64,000 bases of DNA. Source: Pseudobdellovibrionaceae bacterium. Lineage in GTDB: Bacteria; Bdellovibrionota; Bdellovibrionia; Bdellovibrionales; Bdellovibrionaceae. The notes under the pieces were generated by a model that saw only the letters and a program-made list of their open reading frames with translations, was not told the DNA's origin and did no database searches. The stretch lies in contig JAHBUS010000012.1 in NCBI GenBank assembly GCA_019637955.1, positions 1-64,000 of the forward strand, read 5' to 3'. Below, piece by piece: positions 49,994 to 58,361 of the stretch. The first letter of the stretch is position 1, and every line of letters starts with the position of its first letter. The translations under genes were made by a program, and so were the position numbers.

Positions 49994-50548
49994 CTAGTTT
50001 CGCTTCGGAATCTTTGTCAGTTCAACCTTTTTGAACACGTCCCCCGTGTCCAAGTTGTAGAAGCGTAAAGTCGCGCGGGCTTCCGAGAGGATGAGCGAGG
50101 CCAAGATCACCGAGTTTTCGTCGGTGAAAAAGATTTTCCAGTCGCTTCCCGCCGAGGGTGCGATCGAGTAATGCAGCTGGGCGCGGGGGGTCATCAGCTT
50201 GAAGACGGGCTGGTAAATGACGACCTTTTGAAAGTCTTGAAAATCAAAGAGCGACTGGCGCCCTTCCGACCAGAGACCGATCAGCGAGCGCAGGCCGACG
50301 AAGTCGATCGAGTCGAGAACGAGTTCGCTCTTGGTGAATTCGCCTTGGCCTTGGAAGAAGTCAAAGCTGCTCAGTTTCTTGAGGCTTTCAACCACCTCGG
50401 TTTTGCCAGGACGGATCGCGAATTTGACGGTGGTGCCGTGTTCAATAAAATAGTGTTGGCCATTTTCAATCGACACAAATCCGGAGATCGGACGCGCCAA
50501 CGCATGGCAAGAGATCAGAGAGAGAAGAAGAGCGGCGATAAGTCTCAT
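49994..50548 (-). CDS. Secreted hypothetical protein
   Basis: A 184-residue exported protein from the ATG at 50548 (signal peptide MRLIAALLLSLISCHALA). The mature part is beta-rich, with SIENGQHYFIEHGTTVKFAI and DWKIFFTDENSVILASLIL. I do not recognise the family. It ends five bases before the ureohydrolase gene begins, so it may be the operon's first gene. The longer frame (from 50662) has no support upstream. Confidence 0.75.
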   Translation of the reverse strand: MRLIAALLLSLISCHALARPISGFVSIENGQHYFIEHGTTVKFAIRPGKTEVVESLKKLSSFDFFQGQGEFTKSELVLDSIDFVGLRSLIGLWSEGRQSLFDFQDFQKVVIYQPVFKLMTPRAQLHYSIAPSAGSDWKIFFTDENSVILASLILSEARATLRFYNLDTGDVFKKVELTKIPKRN

Positions 50549-50665
50549 GACGCGCAAGAAACCGGATTCCGCGTGGAGTGTCAAACTTTGCAGAGTGGCA
50601 CCCTGCGCTAATTGCCCGGTCGCATCATGAGGGTTTGCAATGTTTGAGGTTTTGGTTACCATTTA

Positions 50666-50724
50666 TAGAGAGTGCGCCCGCAGGCGCACCGGGTTGTAGA
50701 GAGTGCGCCTGAAGGCGCACCGGG
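50666..50724 (+). repeat. Two tandem 28-base hairpin repeats
   Basis: TAGAGAGTGCGCC...GGCGCACCGGG at 50666-50693 and again at 50697-50724, with two mismatches. Each folds as GTGCGCC / GGCGCAC with a 4-base loop (CGCA or TGAA). The unit lies directly in front of the gene at 50732 and supplies the GGGG just before its start. Confidence 0.8.
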
Positions 50725-50731
50725 GATATGG

Positions 50732-51310
50732 ATGACGTCAACACAGCGGACATGGAGAGGCGCCTTTCCGAAGACCATCGAGGCCCTGGGAAAGCAAAAT
50801 CTCAGCGCCATGATCGAGTCGTTCGAATTTGAACTCGAAGTTCAGCAGCTGCGCTTGGACCTTCGCTGGTTTCCCGTCTTTCTCAAAATGCAAAATTGCC
50901 CGCGCCGGATTCTGGAACTCGCCGAGTTCGAGTACCTGCGCACCCAGGCCTACGCGATGGACATGGGGCGGCCTCGTTTGGACCCCGGCATGATTGCCCT
51001 GAACCCTCAAGCTCAGTTTGTGGAAGTGCATGAAGATCTTCCCGAGATCGGCCGCGGGCCGGGCCTGTACTGCCTGGTCAAATCGGGCGCACGCTTCTTT
51101 GAAATGGAGCTCTCGCTGGCTCAGGCGCTGCTTTTGGATCTGCTCCGCGAGGACCGCAAGTACTCAAGCCAGCAGCTTTTCGACATGGCCGAAATTCACG
51201 AGGTGAAGCTCGGCCTGAGCCGCGACCAATGGGCTTCGACGCTGCAGACGCTCCTCGACCGCGACGTGGTCGTTGTGGGCGGGCAAGCCAGTGCACACGC
51301 CACCATGTGA
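50732..51310 (+). CDS. Hypothetical protein (192 aa)
   Basis: A soluble, mostly helical 192-residue protein: SAMIESFEFELEVQQLRLDL, RRILELAEFEYLRTQAYAMD, EMELSLAQALLLDLLRED and QWASTLQTLLDRDVVVVGG. The second half looks like a winged-helix or helical-bundle domain. I do not recognise the family. The start at 50732 follows the repeat-borne CGGGG, and an out-of-frame ATG lies four bases before it. It converges on the HD-GYP gene. Confidence 0.7.
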   Translation: MTSTQRTWRGAFPKTIEALGKQNLSAMIESFEFELEVQQLRLDLRWFPVFLKMQNCPRRILELAEFEYLRTQAYAMDMGRPRLDPGMIALNPQAQFVEVHEDLPEIGRGPGLYCLVKSGARFFEMELSLAQALLLDLLREDRKYSSQQLFDMAEIHEVKLGLSRDQWASTLQTLLDRDVVVVGGQASAHATM

Positions 51311-51323
51311 TTTTTCCTCAATT

Positions 51324-52256
51324 TTATGAGGCCTGATTCAGAATGTCGCCGAGCATTTGCAGATGCTGCAAAGGATGCTGGCCCACCGCGCTGAGCATCA
51401 GTCGTTTGGCGACCTCTTTGCGCGGAACGCCCTCGAACGTCATCAAGCGGTCCATCGCGTTGGCCGAGGCCACGATCACCGAGAGCGCGTCCATCTGAGA
51501 CTCTTTCAGACCTTGCGGCCAGCCTTTGCCGTCGATGTACTCTTCGTGTTGGGCGATGATGTTGATCACGGTTTGGTCGAAGTGTTTTTTGTCTTGAACG
51601 CGGCGGGCGCCGAGCATGGGGTGCTCTTTGTAGAGCTTCATTTCTTCGGGGGTCATCTGGGCGAGCGGGCGGGCGATGTCCAGACCCGAGTGAAAATGTT
51701 CGAAGTCGTGCAAGAGCGCGCCGAGCGAGAGCATCTGCTGCTGTTTGGGATCGACGATCCCCAGGCGCTTGGCGAGCGCGGTCGCCAGCGTCGAAACCGT
51801 CACGCCGTGGTGGGCGACGTTCTTGTCGAGATTTTCCATGCCCAGAATCGTGCCGACGGCCTGATCTTCGTTGGTCAAAAACTGCGCGAATTTCGCCGCG
51901 CCTTCTTTGGCTTCATTGTAGGCCTCGACGTTGTCGGTGTTTTCCATCACCTGTTCGACATTGGCTTGCTGCGCGCCCTGGATGATTTCGGCGCGCGTGT
52001 CGATGCTTTTACCGGAGTCGGCGCTGTAGGCCATGTCGATGTTGCTCGAGAGATACTGGCGGTAGTTGGCCTCATCCTCGCCGAGGATGAACATTTTTTT
52101 GAGCTTCTTCTCTTTGAGGCGTTTCAGGCGGGGACCCTCGAAGCTGTCTCCGCGTCGCAGGTAAAGGATGTATTTGTCGTTGATCTTGACGTAAGCGTCG
52201 AACTCGATTTTCTGATCGCCGCGCAAGGTGCTCACCCGAATGGGCACATGACTCAT
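51324..52256 (-). CDS. HD-GYP-type phosphohydrolase, variant motif
   Basis: A 310-residue protein. The N-terminal 120 residues are a beta-rich domain, DUF3391-like (DAYVKINDKYILYLRRGDSF). The C-terminal HD-GYP core has HHGVTVSTLATALAKR (His149/150), HD at 183-184 in LLHDFEHFHSG, His212 (EHPMLGAR), QHEEYIDGKGWP (His237) and a GYP-like GKGWP instead of GYP. Active members hydrolyse cyclic-di-GMP; the W change may mark altered specificity. It is divergent from the HPt/CheZ-like gene at 52326. AGGAAGG precedes the start. Confidence 0.87.
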   Translation of the reverse strand: MSHVPIRVSTLRGDQKIEFDAYVKINDKYILYLRRGDSFEGPRLKRLKEKKLKKMFILGEDEANYRQYLSSNIDMAYSADSGKSIDTRAEIIQGAQQANVEQVMENTDNVEAYNEAKEGAAKFAQFLTNEDQAVGTILGMENLDKNVAHHGVTVSTLATALAKRLGIVDPKQQQMLSLGALLHDFEHFHSGLDIARPLAQMTPEEMKLYKEHPMLGARRVQDKKHFDQTVINIIAQHEEYIDGKGWPQGLKESQMDALSVIVASANAMDRLMTFEGVPRKEVAKRLMLSAVGQHPLQHLQMLGDILNQAS

Positions 52257-52325
52257 CTTTTTACCTTCCTGGACTCGCCATGGCCCCTTCCGGGGCCTAT
52301 GCTTTGAACACGTGAGGACAGTTGA

Positions 52326-52859
52326 ATGAGCGAACCGGACGCTTCCATCCTAAAAGATTTCCAGGCTGAATCCAAGACACTCGTCGAAAAAATGACCGAG
52401 ATTCTCGACAAATGCGAGGGGGACTTCGCGCAAGTCCAAAGTCTTGCCGAGTTCGGGCAGACCGTGGACCGCATTATGGGCGCCGCTTCGACGCTCGCGG
52501 GCTCGGACTCCTCCATGCCCACGGCGCGCATTCAACAAATTGCGGACTGCGCCGCCATTTGCAAAGCCGTCGGCTATAAAGCTTCGAAGATTAAAGGCAA
52601 CGAAACGTTCTACGATATCTGCGTCGCTCTTTTGCAAGATGCGACCGAGGTTCTCGAACACCTGGTTGACGGCCTCACGGCCAAGGGCGAAAGCGATTTG
52701 AAGTCGCTCTTCAGTCAGACGCTCGTGGACCGGCTGAAGTGGGCTTCCGATCAATTCGGTGCCGAATACAGCGCGACGCTGGATCTGCATTCGGGAAAAT
52801 CAACGAAGATGAATCAATCCGATATCGACGAGCTGCTTAAGAAGCTGGGGCTCGACTGA
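52326..52859 (+). CDS. Helical protein with CheZ/FliM-like CheY-binding tail
   Basis: A 177-residue all-helical protein. The C-terminus, SKTMNQSDIDELLKKLGLD by similarity, resembles the CheY-P-binding peptides of CheZ (QDQVDDLLDSLGF) and FliM/FliN (SQDEIDALL). The body has an HPt-like stretch (QTVDRIMGAASTLAGSD) where the phospho-His would be Asp. I infer a signalling role with a CheY-like partner, perhaps linked to the divergent HD-GYP. The family itself is not recognised. GAGGACAGTTGA precedes the start. The 3' end overlaps queG by 23 bases. Confidence 0.72.
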   Translation: MSEPDASILKDFQAESKTLVEKMTEILDKCEGDFAQVQSLAEFGQTVDRIMGAASTLAGSDSSMPTARIQQIADCAAICKAVGYKASKIKGNETFYDICVALLQDATEVLEHLVDGLTAKGESDLKSLFSQTLVDRLKWASDQFGAEYSATLDLHSGKSTKMNQSDIDELLKKLGLD

Positions 52860-53898
52860 TCTTTTCAAAGGCCCACCGGGCGAGTTCGCCCAGGTCGGCA
52901 TCCGTCGTCCAGCGCGCGATCTCTTCTTTCAAATCTTGAAGTCCCAAGTTGCCCGCAACCACCATGGCATTGCGGCGCAAACCGCGAGGACGGCCGCGAA
53001 GCACGGGAGACGCTCCCAATCGCCGCTCGATCTCCCGGTTGCTGGCCGTCAGAAAAAAACGCAAGTCTTCAATTTCTTGCTCGCGGGAGCGCGGGACGAG
53101 GGCGCTGGGTTTTAAGCGCAGCGCCTTCTCGTTCCAAGGGCACACATCTTGGCAGATGTCGCAGCCAAAGAACCAGTCGCCGATCTGTGAGCGCACGGGC
53201 TCGGGCGCGATGGATTTGGACTCGATCGTCCAATAAGAAATGCATTTGGTCGCATCGAGCTTTCGGGGCTCGACGATCGCACCGGTGGGGCACGCGTCCA
53301 TGCAGCGCGTGCACTTGCCGCAAAAATCCGGCACGGGCTCGGGCGCGGTGAAGTCGGCGATGTCGATGTTGGTGAGCAGTTCGCCGATTAAAAAGAACGA
53401 GCCCACTTTGGGATGAATCAAGCAGGTGTTCTTGCCGGTCCATCCCAGGCCCAATTGATTCGCGAGATCGCGTTCAAGCAAAGGTTTCGAGTCGGTTGCG
53501 ACCAAATACTCGAGTCCCGGGTGCTGGGACTTCAGAGCTTCGGCGAAACTCGTGAGTCGGGCGCTCAGCCAGTCATGGTAGTCGCCACCTTGCGCGTAAG
53601 CGGCGAGGCGCACGCCGGTGGGCGTCTCGGGCAAAGGTTCGGGATGGGGCTTGTAGAGGACCGCCACCGAGATCAGACTGCGCGCTTCGCCGAAGACGCG
53701 CGCGGGGTCTTCTTTGAGGGGTGCGTGCGTCTCCAGGTATTTCATGTCACCATGTCTTTGCTCTTTGAGCCAATTCGAGTAGAATTGAAACTGAGTCGGC
53801 TGCGGCAGTGGGGCCCACGCGAGCAAATCGAATCCGAACTCCTCTTTCCAGGCGTCGGTTTGTTCCAAGATGGTCGGGGACGAAATGGAGGGTGTCAT
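52837..53898 (-). CDS. queG: Epoxyqueuosine reductase
   Basis: A 353-residue QueG, a cobalamin-dependent Fe-S enzyme in the last step of queuosine synthesis for tRNA. The cobalamin-domain motif is GDYHDWLSARL, the conserved GWTGKNTCLIHPKVGS follows, and there are two 4Fe-4S sites in FCGKCTRCMDACPTGAI and GCDICQDVCPWNEKAL. Its ATG overlaps that of the CCA gene by two bases on the opposite strand (CATG at 53896-53899). A TTG start at LEQTDAW is an alternative. Its 3' end overlaps the neighbouring gene. Confidence 0.95.
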   Translation of the reverse strand: MTPSISSPTILEQTDAWKEEFGFDLLAWAPLPQPTQFQFYSNWLKEQRHGDMKYLETHAPLKEDPARVFGEARSLISVAVLYKPHPEPLPETPTGVRLAAYAQGGDYHDWLSARLTSFAEALKSQHPGLEYLVATDSKPLLERDLANQLGLGWTGKNTCLIHPKVGSFFLIGELLTNIDIADFTAPEPVPDFCGKCTRCMDACPTGAIVEPRKLDATKCISYWTIESKSIAPEPVRSQIGDWFFGCDICQDVCPWNEKALRLKPSALVPRSREQEIEDLRFFLTASNREIERRLGASPVLRGRPRGLRRNAMVVAGNLGLQDLKEEIARWTTDADLGELARWAFEKISRAPAS

Positions 53899-55120
53899 GA
53901 GTCACAAGATTCGTAGAGTGATTTCGGACCAGTCTGTCACTTTCCAGAAAGCATTACAAGTTCAGAGCGTCCTTGCGAAGGCGGGCCACCGCGCTTGGTT
54001 CGCGGGCGGCTGCGTGCGCGACGCTCTTTTGGGTCGACGGGCCCATGACTACGATTTGGCGACCGACGCCTCGGTGCAGGCGGTGGCGGGGCTGTTTCCG
54101 CAGACGGTCTTGGTGGGGGAGCAGTTCGGCGTTTTGCGCGTGATCCATGAGGGCGAGGAGTTTGAAATCGCTCAGTTCCGCAAAGAGGCCGACTATGCCG
54201 ATGGCCGCCGTCCCAACCTGGTCGAGCCCGGCACGCCCGAGCAGGACGCGCTCCGCCGCGACCTGACGGTCAACGCCTTGTTTTACGATCCTGACCAGCA
54301 AGAGATTCACGATTACGTGGGCGGGATCAAAGATCTCGAAGCGCAAACGCTCCGGGCCGTGGGCGATCCGCTCGTGCGGTTTCAGGAAGATCATTTGCGC
54401 ATCCTGAGGGCCGTGCGCTTCCGCTCGCAGCTGGGGTTTCAGTGGGCGCCGGATTTGATCGAAGCGATCCAGGCCAAAGCCCCTCTGCTTTCGAAAGTCA
54501 GCCGTGAGCGCGTGCGTGATGAGTACCTCAAACTCCGCCGCGGTGAGGCCTTTGGTTTGGTGAAGCGCTCGCTCGTGGAGTTCGGTCTTTTGAAGACCTT
54601 GTTCCCGACGTTGCAATTTGACCCCGCACGGTTTCAGGAGATCCCCTCCAAGCTAGACGAAGCCGCGTGGTGGGAGCTTTCGCTGTGGGCTTTTTTATCG
54701 GGAAGCTCCTGGCAGTCCTCGATCGATGAGGTGGTGGGGCTCAAGCTCTCCAAGCAAGAGCAGCGCTCGCTCGTGCAGTTTATGTCGTGGTTCGAGCCCC
54801 AATTGCGATGGACCAAGGAGTCCACCGGCTCGCTGATTGAACGCAGCTTTCAGGTGGGCGCGCGCGACGGGTTGGTGATGTGGCTCGAAAAAAATCCAGG
54901 GTTCTTGAGCCATGAGGGGCGCCTGCGCGAAGGCCTTCGCCGTCACTCTTTGCCGCCGGCGCCGTGGGTGCGCGCGCAAGACCTTCCGGATTTGAAAGGC
55001 GCTGAGTTGGGAGCCGAACTCAAAGCGCTCTACCACCGTCAGTTGGAGGAGCTGGATGCGAACGCGGATGAAAGTCTCCTGCGTTGGCGGCAGCGACGTC
55101 GGGAGGGCGGCGTCGGTTGA
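53897..55120 (+). CDS. CCA tRNA nucleotidyltransferase / poly(A) polymerase family
   Basis: A 407-residue class II tRNA nucleotidyltransferase-type enzyme. The head domain has AWFAGGCVRDALLGR and HDYDLATDAS (DxD metal site), and the ERDLT-like RRDLTVNALFYD. The RNA-binding neck helix region is EDHLRILRAVRFRSQLGF. It adds CCA ends to tRNAs or, in some bacteria, A-tails to RNA; the sequence does not split these. GGAGGGTGTC precedes the ATG at 53897. It is divergent from queG with overlapping start codons. Confidence 0.92.
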   Translation: MSHKIRRVISDQSVTFQKALQVQSVLAKAGHRAWFAGGCVRDALLGRRAHDYDLATDASVQAVAGLFPQTVLVGEQFGVLRVIHEGEEFEIAQFRKEADYADGRRPNLVEPGTPEQDALRRDLTVNALFYDPDQQEIHDYVGGIKDLEAQTLRAVGDPLVRFQEDHLRILRAVRFRSQLGFQWAPDLIEAIQAKAPLLSKVSRERVRDEYLKLRRGEAFGLVKRSLVEFGLLKTLFPTLQFDPARFQEIPSKLDEAAWWELSLWAFLSGSSWQSSIDEVVGLKLSKQEQRSLVQFMSWFEPQLRWTKESTGSLIERSFQVGARDGLVMWLEKNPGFLSHEGRLREGLRRHSLPPAPWVRAQDLPDLKGAELGAELKALYHRQLEELDANADESLLRWRQRRREGGVG

Positions 55121-55528
55121 GTTCGGAATTTTGCGAAAAATCAGATTTGCGTCATGCAAGACACTTGCGAAGTGGAAACATAATAACTCCGGCTAAGCAT
55201 TGAACTTTCCTTGGTCTCGACATTTTTCCGAGCACAAAAGCCCGCAAAACCTATCCTTTGATCGGTCCAGTTTTCGAAAAAAGATTTTTGTACCCCTTGC
55301 GAAAGGCGAGGTTTGTTGTCAGACTTTAAGACAGGAACGCGGCATTGTAGCCTGACTTCAGGCTGTAAAACGGCTCTCAAATCAAGACCCTTGTCAAGGA
55401 ACGACGAGGTTTGAAGCGGGGGAGGCGGCGTCCATGGTGATGAAACAGAGTTCAAACAAGAAAGTTTGAGTTTCACTAACCAAAAGACACCCGGAAGGTG
55501 TCTGTAACATAAAGGGGAGGGAGCACGG
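55121..55528. other. Intergenic region upstream of the LuxR-type gene
   Basis: This 408-base stretch has no gene I can support. It must contain the promoter of the HTH gene at 55529. A perfect hairpin AGACACC-CGGAA-GGTGTCT lies at 55485-55503, 25 bases before the ATG, without a T-tract. It is either a leader regulatory hairpin or an mRNA-stabilising element. A 111-codon minus-strand frame across it (55141-55476) does not look coding. Confidence 0.55.
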
Positions 55529-55933
55529 ATGCTCAGAGATGTCCTAATTCAAAAAGGTCTTTCGAATCGTGAGGCTGAAGTTGCCGAGTTGGTTTCGAAA
55601 GGTTTGTCGAATAAAGAAGTTGCGAATCAACTTTTCGTCACCGAAAAGACTGTGAAGTTTCACCTCACGAACATTTACAAAAAAATGAACGTGAAATCAC
55701 GCGCACAATTGATCGTTTGGTGCTTGCCTCACCTGGGTTTCGTCGAAAACGAAGCGCAGAAAGAAGCTCCCGTTCAATCCACAAACAACAACGCTTTCGG
55801 CGCGACGACAATTCCCGCTGGTTCGGCGACTGTTGGTGGCAACAATGTTCAAACAATCATTCCTGGTCGCAGCAATGACATCACTGGTGGAAACCGTGGT
55901 GGCAACTCCGATATGGGAGCCATGGGCCTCTAA
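55529..55933 (+). CDS. LuxR/NarL-type HTH protein without receiver
   Basis: A 134-residue protein. Residues 1-70 are a LuxR/GerE HTH (LSNREAEVAELVSKGLSNKE; TEKTVKFHLTNIYKKMNVKS), and the rest is a Gly/Asn/Thr-rich low-complexity tail (NNNAFGATTIPAGSATVGG). No receiver or autoinducer domain is present, as in GerE-like single-domain regulators. GGGAGGGAGC precedes the ATG. A hairpin lies in its leader. It could be a constitutively competent DNA-binding factor or be controlled by partner proteins. Confidence 0.9.
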   Translation: MLRDVLIQKGLSNREAEVAELVSKGLSNKEVANQLFVTEKTVKFHLTNIYKKMNVKSRAQLIVWCLPHLGFVENEAQKEAPVQSTNNNAFGATTIPAGSATVGGNNVQTIIPGRSNDITGGNRGGNSDMGAMGL

Positions 55934-55957
55934 GGCCTCATCGGAAGGGTCGTCACA

Positions 55958-56431
55958 ATGAACGGCAAGCCCGTCTCTGCTTCCCAAGTTGTGATGACCC
56001 AACTGGTTTTACCGTCCCACACTAACGCCCTCGACTCAATCTTCGGGGGCGTTATCATGTCTTGGATCGACATTTGCGGAGCGATCGCCGCCCAAAGGCA
56101 CGCGGGCAAAGAAGTCGTCACCGCCAGTCTCGATGATCTCAGTTTTGTCGCTCCCGTGTACAAAGGCTGGGTCGTCAATCTCAAGGGCAGCGTGAATTTT
56201 GTCTCGACCACTTCGATGGAAGTGGGCGTGCGAATCGATGCCGAGAATCCCAAAACGGGCGAAGTCTTTCACACCGCCACCGCTTATCTGACCTTCGTGG
56301 CCATTGGTTCGAACGGGAAGCCGTCGTCGGTTCCTCCGCTCATTTGCGAAACCGAGACCGAAAAACGCCGCTTTGCCGAGGGAAAAACCCGCCGCGAACT
56401 GCGTCTGGCCCGCCGTAAACGCTCTGACTAA
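55958..56431 (+). CDS. Acyl-CoA thioesterase (hotdog fold, YciA-like)
   Basis: A 157-residue hotdog thioesterase. The catalytic Asp/Glu motif region is LPSHTNALDSIFGGVIMSWI and the central strand VVTASLDDLSFVAPVYKG. Members hydrolyse acyl-CoA. The last 25 residues are unusually basic (RRFAEGKTRRELRLARRKRS). GGAAGGGTCGTCACA precedes the start. It follows the HTH gene by 24 bases and is probably in its operon. Confidence 0.91.
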   Translation: MNGKPVSASQVVMTQLVLPSHTNALDSIFGGVIMSWIDICGAIAAQRHAGKEVVTASLDDLSFVAPVYKGWVVNLKGSVNFVSTTSMEVGVRIDAENPKTGEVFHTATAYLTFVAIGSNGKPSSVPPLICETETEKRRFAEGKTRRELRLARRKRSD

Positions 56432-56540
56432 GAGACGGACCAAGAGATCCGTCTCATTCCCAGAATCTTTCTTTTGATTTCGCCTGGCCTTGCGTCCGGA
56501 CCGGACTCCGTTTGGACGTCGATTTTGTCGATAACGGGGC

Positions 56541-57680
56541 GTGAAATCCATCCTGATTCTCACATTTTGGGTTCTGATGTTCACGGGGCTCGCGAAGGCC
56601 GCCGACGATTTGGAATCGGTGAAGCTCGTGAACGATCCCGCCTACAAGGGGCCGCGCGCCAGCGCTCGTCCCGCGCGTTCGCGTCCCGTGACGATGCCGC
56701 CGCTCGCGCCGCGTCCGCCGCCGCCCGTCTGTCTCTCGGGATCGCCCTCGAATTTAAGTTTGCAGCGTCAATTTGCGAGCTCGCAGCGGCTCTTCAAGGT
56801 GGAGCGCAAGCTCGGGCAAAAACCCGCCACGTTCGCTGATCATTTTCACGCGGCCCCCAAGGGCCGTCAGCCCGCTTCGAAGGCGAAAGGCGTGAAGCGC
56901 CTCAAGAAGGCGTGCGTGATTGCGGCGATGAAGCGCCAGAGCGGCGGGCAGGGTTATTTGTGCCGGAGTTTGGCGAGCGAGCCCATCGCGATTGGTTCGG
57001 CGGATGCCAAAGGCCCCTGCGTGACGGCAGACATGGCCGAGTACATCACGTGGGCCGTGAACTCGGCGGTCGCCTGCATGAACTCACCAGGTCAATCTCT
57101 GGATCCGCTCGTCGTGCTTCGCAAGTTCAACAACGAAACCGGTTTCGCCTATTTTCAAGGTGGGGCCAGCGGGGTCGGTCTTGGCCAGCTCACCTCGTCG
57201 GCGATCCGCGAGGTCAATCGCACGGCGAAGCAATCGCTCGCCCCCTTTCGGAATTTAAAAGCGCCGGCGTGCACGCCTTTTCGCGAGGCGCTCTCGAAGC
57301 GCGCGCCGGCCAGTGCGGGACAGCGCTGCCAGTTTTTGCATTACTCCGAAGGCGTGTCGAACAACCTGATGTATTCGCTCGCGTACCTGGTTCACAGCCG
57401 CGACAACCTCCTCGAAAATTTTGAACGCGAGGCGCGCAAATGCGGCATCAAGCGGCAGGACGTGTACGACACGGCGGCTTTGGCTTCGTACGGACCCGAA
57501 GGCGCGAAAGTTGAAAAGACCTTGCTGAAGATCTTGAAAAAGAATTGCCGCAACCCCGCGGGTTTTATCAAGGACGCCCAGAGGCAAATCGCGTACCTGA
57601 AGCAAACCCAGGCCAAAATGCGCGAGATGATCCGCCTCGCCGGTCCGGGGATTAAAAAAGAGCAAGACTGCCTCGAGTGA
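56541..57680 (+). CDS. Lysozyme/lytic-transglycosylase-like secreted protein
   Basis: A 379-residue exported protein from GTG (signal peptide KSILILTFWVLMFTGLAKA). A Pro/Arg-rich linker is followed by a helical lysozyme-fold-like domain with a catalytic-Glu candidate in RKFNNETGFAYFQGG and GQLTSSAIREVN, as in transglycosylase SLT domains. Several cysteines suggest disulfides. I infer a peptidoglycan-cleaving role, which would fit cell-wall remodelling or prey entry. The start codon has only a weak ribosome site. Confidence 0.68.
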   Translation: MKSILILTFWVLMFTGLAKAADDLESVKLVNDPAYKGPRASARPARSRPVTMPPLAPRPPPPVCLSGSPSNLSLQRQFASSQRLFKVERKLGQKPATFADHFHAAPKGRQPASKAKGVKRLKKACVIAAMKRQSGGQGYLCRSLASEPIAIGSADAKGPCVTADMAEYITWAVNSAVACMNSPGQSLDPLVVLRKFNNETGFAYFQGGASGVGLGQLTSSAIREVNRTAKQSLAPFRNLKAPACTPFREALSKRAPASAGQRCQFLHYSEGVSNNLMYSLAYLVHSRDNLLENFEREARKCGIKRQDVYDTAALASYGPEGAKVEKTLLKILKKNCRNPAGFIKDAQRQIAYLKQTQAKMREMIRLAGPGIKKEQDCLE

Positions 57681-57767
57681 GTGTGGGGAAAATTTCCTCA
57701 AGCCTCGCGTCAATTGAAACTCCGCGCAGGTCATGACCGGTACGGCATTTGCTCGCATCGGCTCTAG

Positions 57768-58361
57768 ATGGAAACTCCTTGTTCGCCCGAGCTGGCCGCC
57801 AAAACGATCAATCAGCCTTTGCAGACCGCAGGCGACGGTGTGGGACCGCTTTACCACCGCCGTTACTGGGTCGATTTCGACGAAAAACCCGGCAGCGAGA
57901 CGGCGATCATGAAAACCCTCATCGGCAATATCAATGCCTGTTCTCCGACCGTGCTGGCGGAGTTTCAAAAGACCAAAGGCGACCTCCGTGAGCTGAAGGT
58001 GGGGGATGAGTTCCTCGTCAAGATCAATGGTCCTTGGGATGGGCCGGTTCGGGTTGTCGAGCGCTCAAGCAATTCGTTCACCCTGCAAACGCTGCGGGGC
58101 CATCTGGAAGCGGGCCGCATTCAGTTTTCGATCATTGAGCAGGAGACGGGATGGTTTCGATTGTTGATCGAGTCGTTCGCGCGCAGTCAAAACCGCTTCG
58201 TCGATTTTTTTTACACGCGCGTGCCGATCATCCGCTGGATCCAGCGGATGATGTGGACTTCATTCTGCCGCCGATTTGTTCGTGACGTTCTGCCGGCCAC
58301 GCGCGGTCCGCGCAGCGCGCGCGTGACCGGAAGCGTTTGCGAAAGAACGGTGATGCGATGA
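57768..58361 (+). CDS. DUF1990-like protein, first of a pair
   Basis: A 197-residue protein with METPCSPELAAKTINQPLQT, LKVGDEFLVKINGPWDGPVR and FTLQTLRGHLEAGRIQFSII, resembling the DUF1990 (START-like) family. Its stop overlaps the next gene's ATG (58358-58361), and the two products share the theme TLRGHLEAG / TLKGHFEVG, so they look like tandem paralogs. The function is unknown. The C-terminal tail is basic. Start 57768 has weak ribosome-site support. Confidence 0.74.
   Translation: METPCSPELAAKTINQPLQTAGDGVGPLYHRRYWVDFDEKPGSETAIMKTLIGNINACSPTVLAEFQKTKGDLRELKVGDEFLVKINGPWDGPVRVVERSSNSFTLQTLRGHLEAGRIQFSIIEQETGWFRLLIESFARSQNRFVDFFYTRVPIIRWIQRMMWTSFCRRFVRDVLPATRGPRSARVTGSVCERTVMR

Noticed and set aside
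55141-55476. A 111-codon minus-strand frame upstream of the LuxR-type gene.
   Set aside because: The composition is unlike protein and it has no ribosome site. The region is treated as intergenic.
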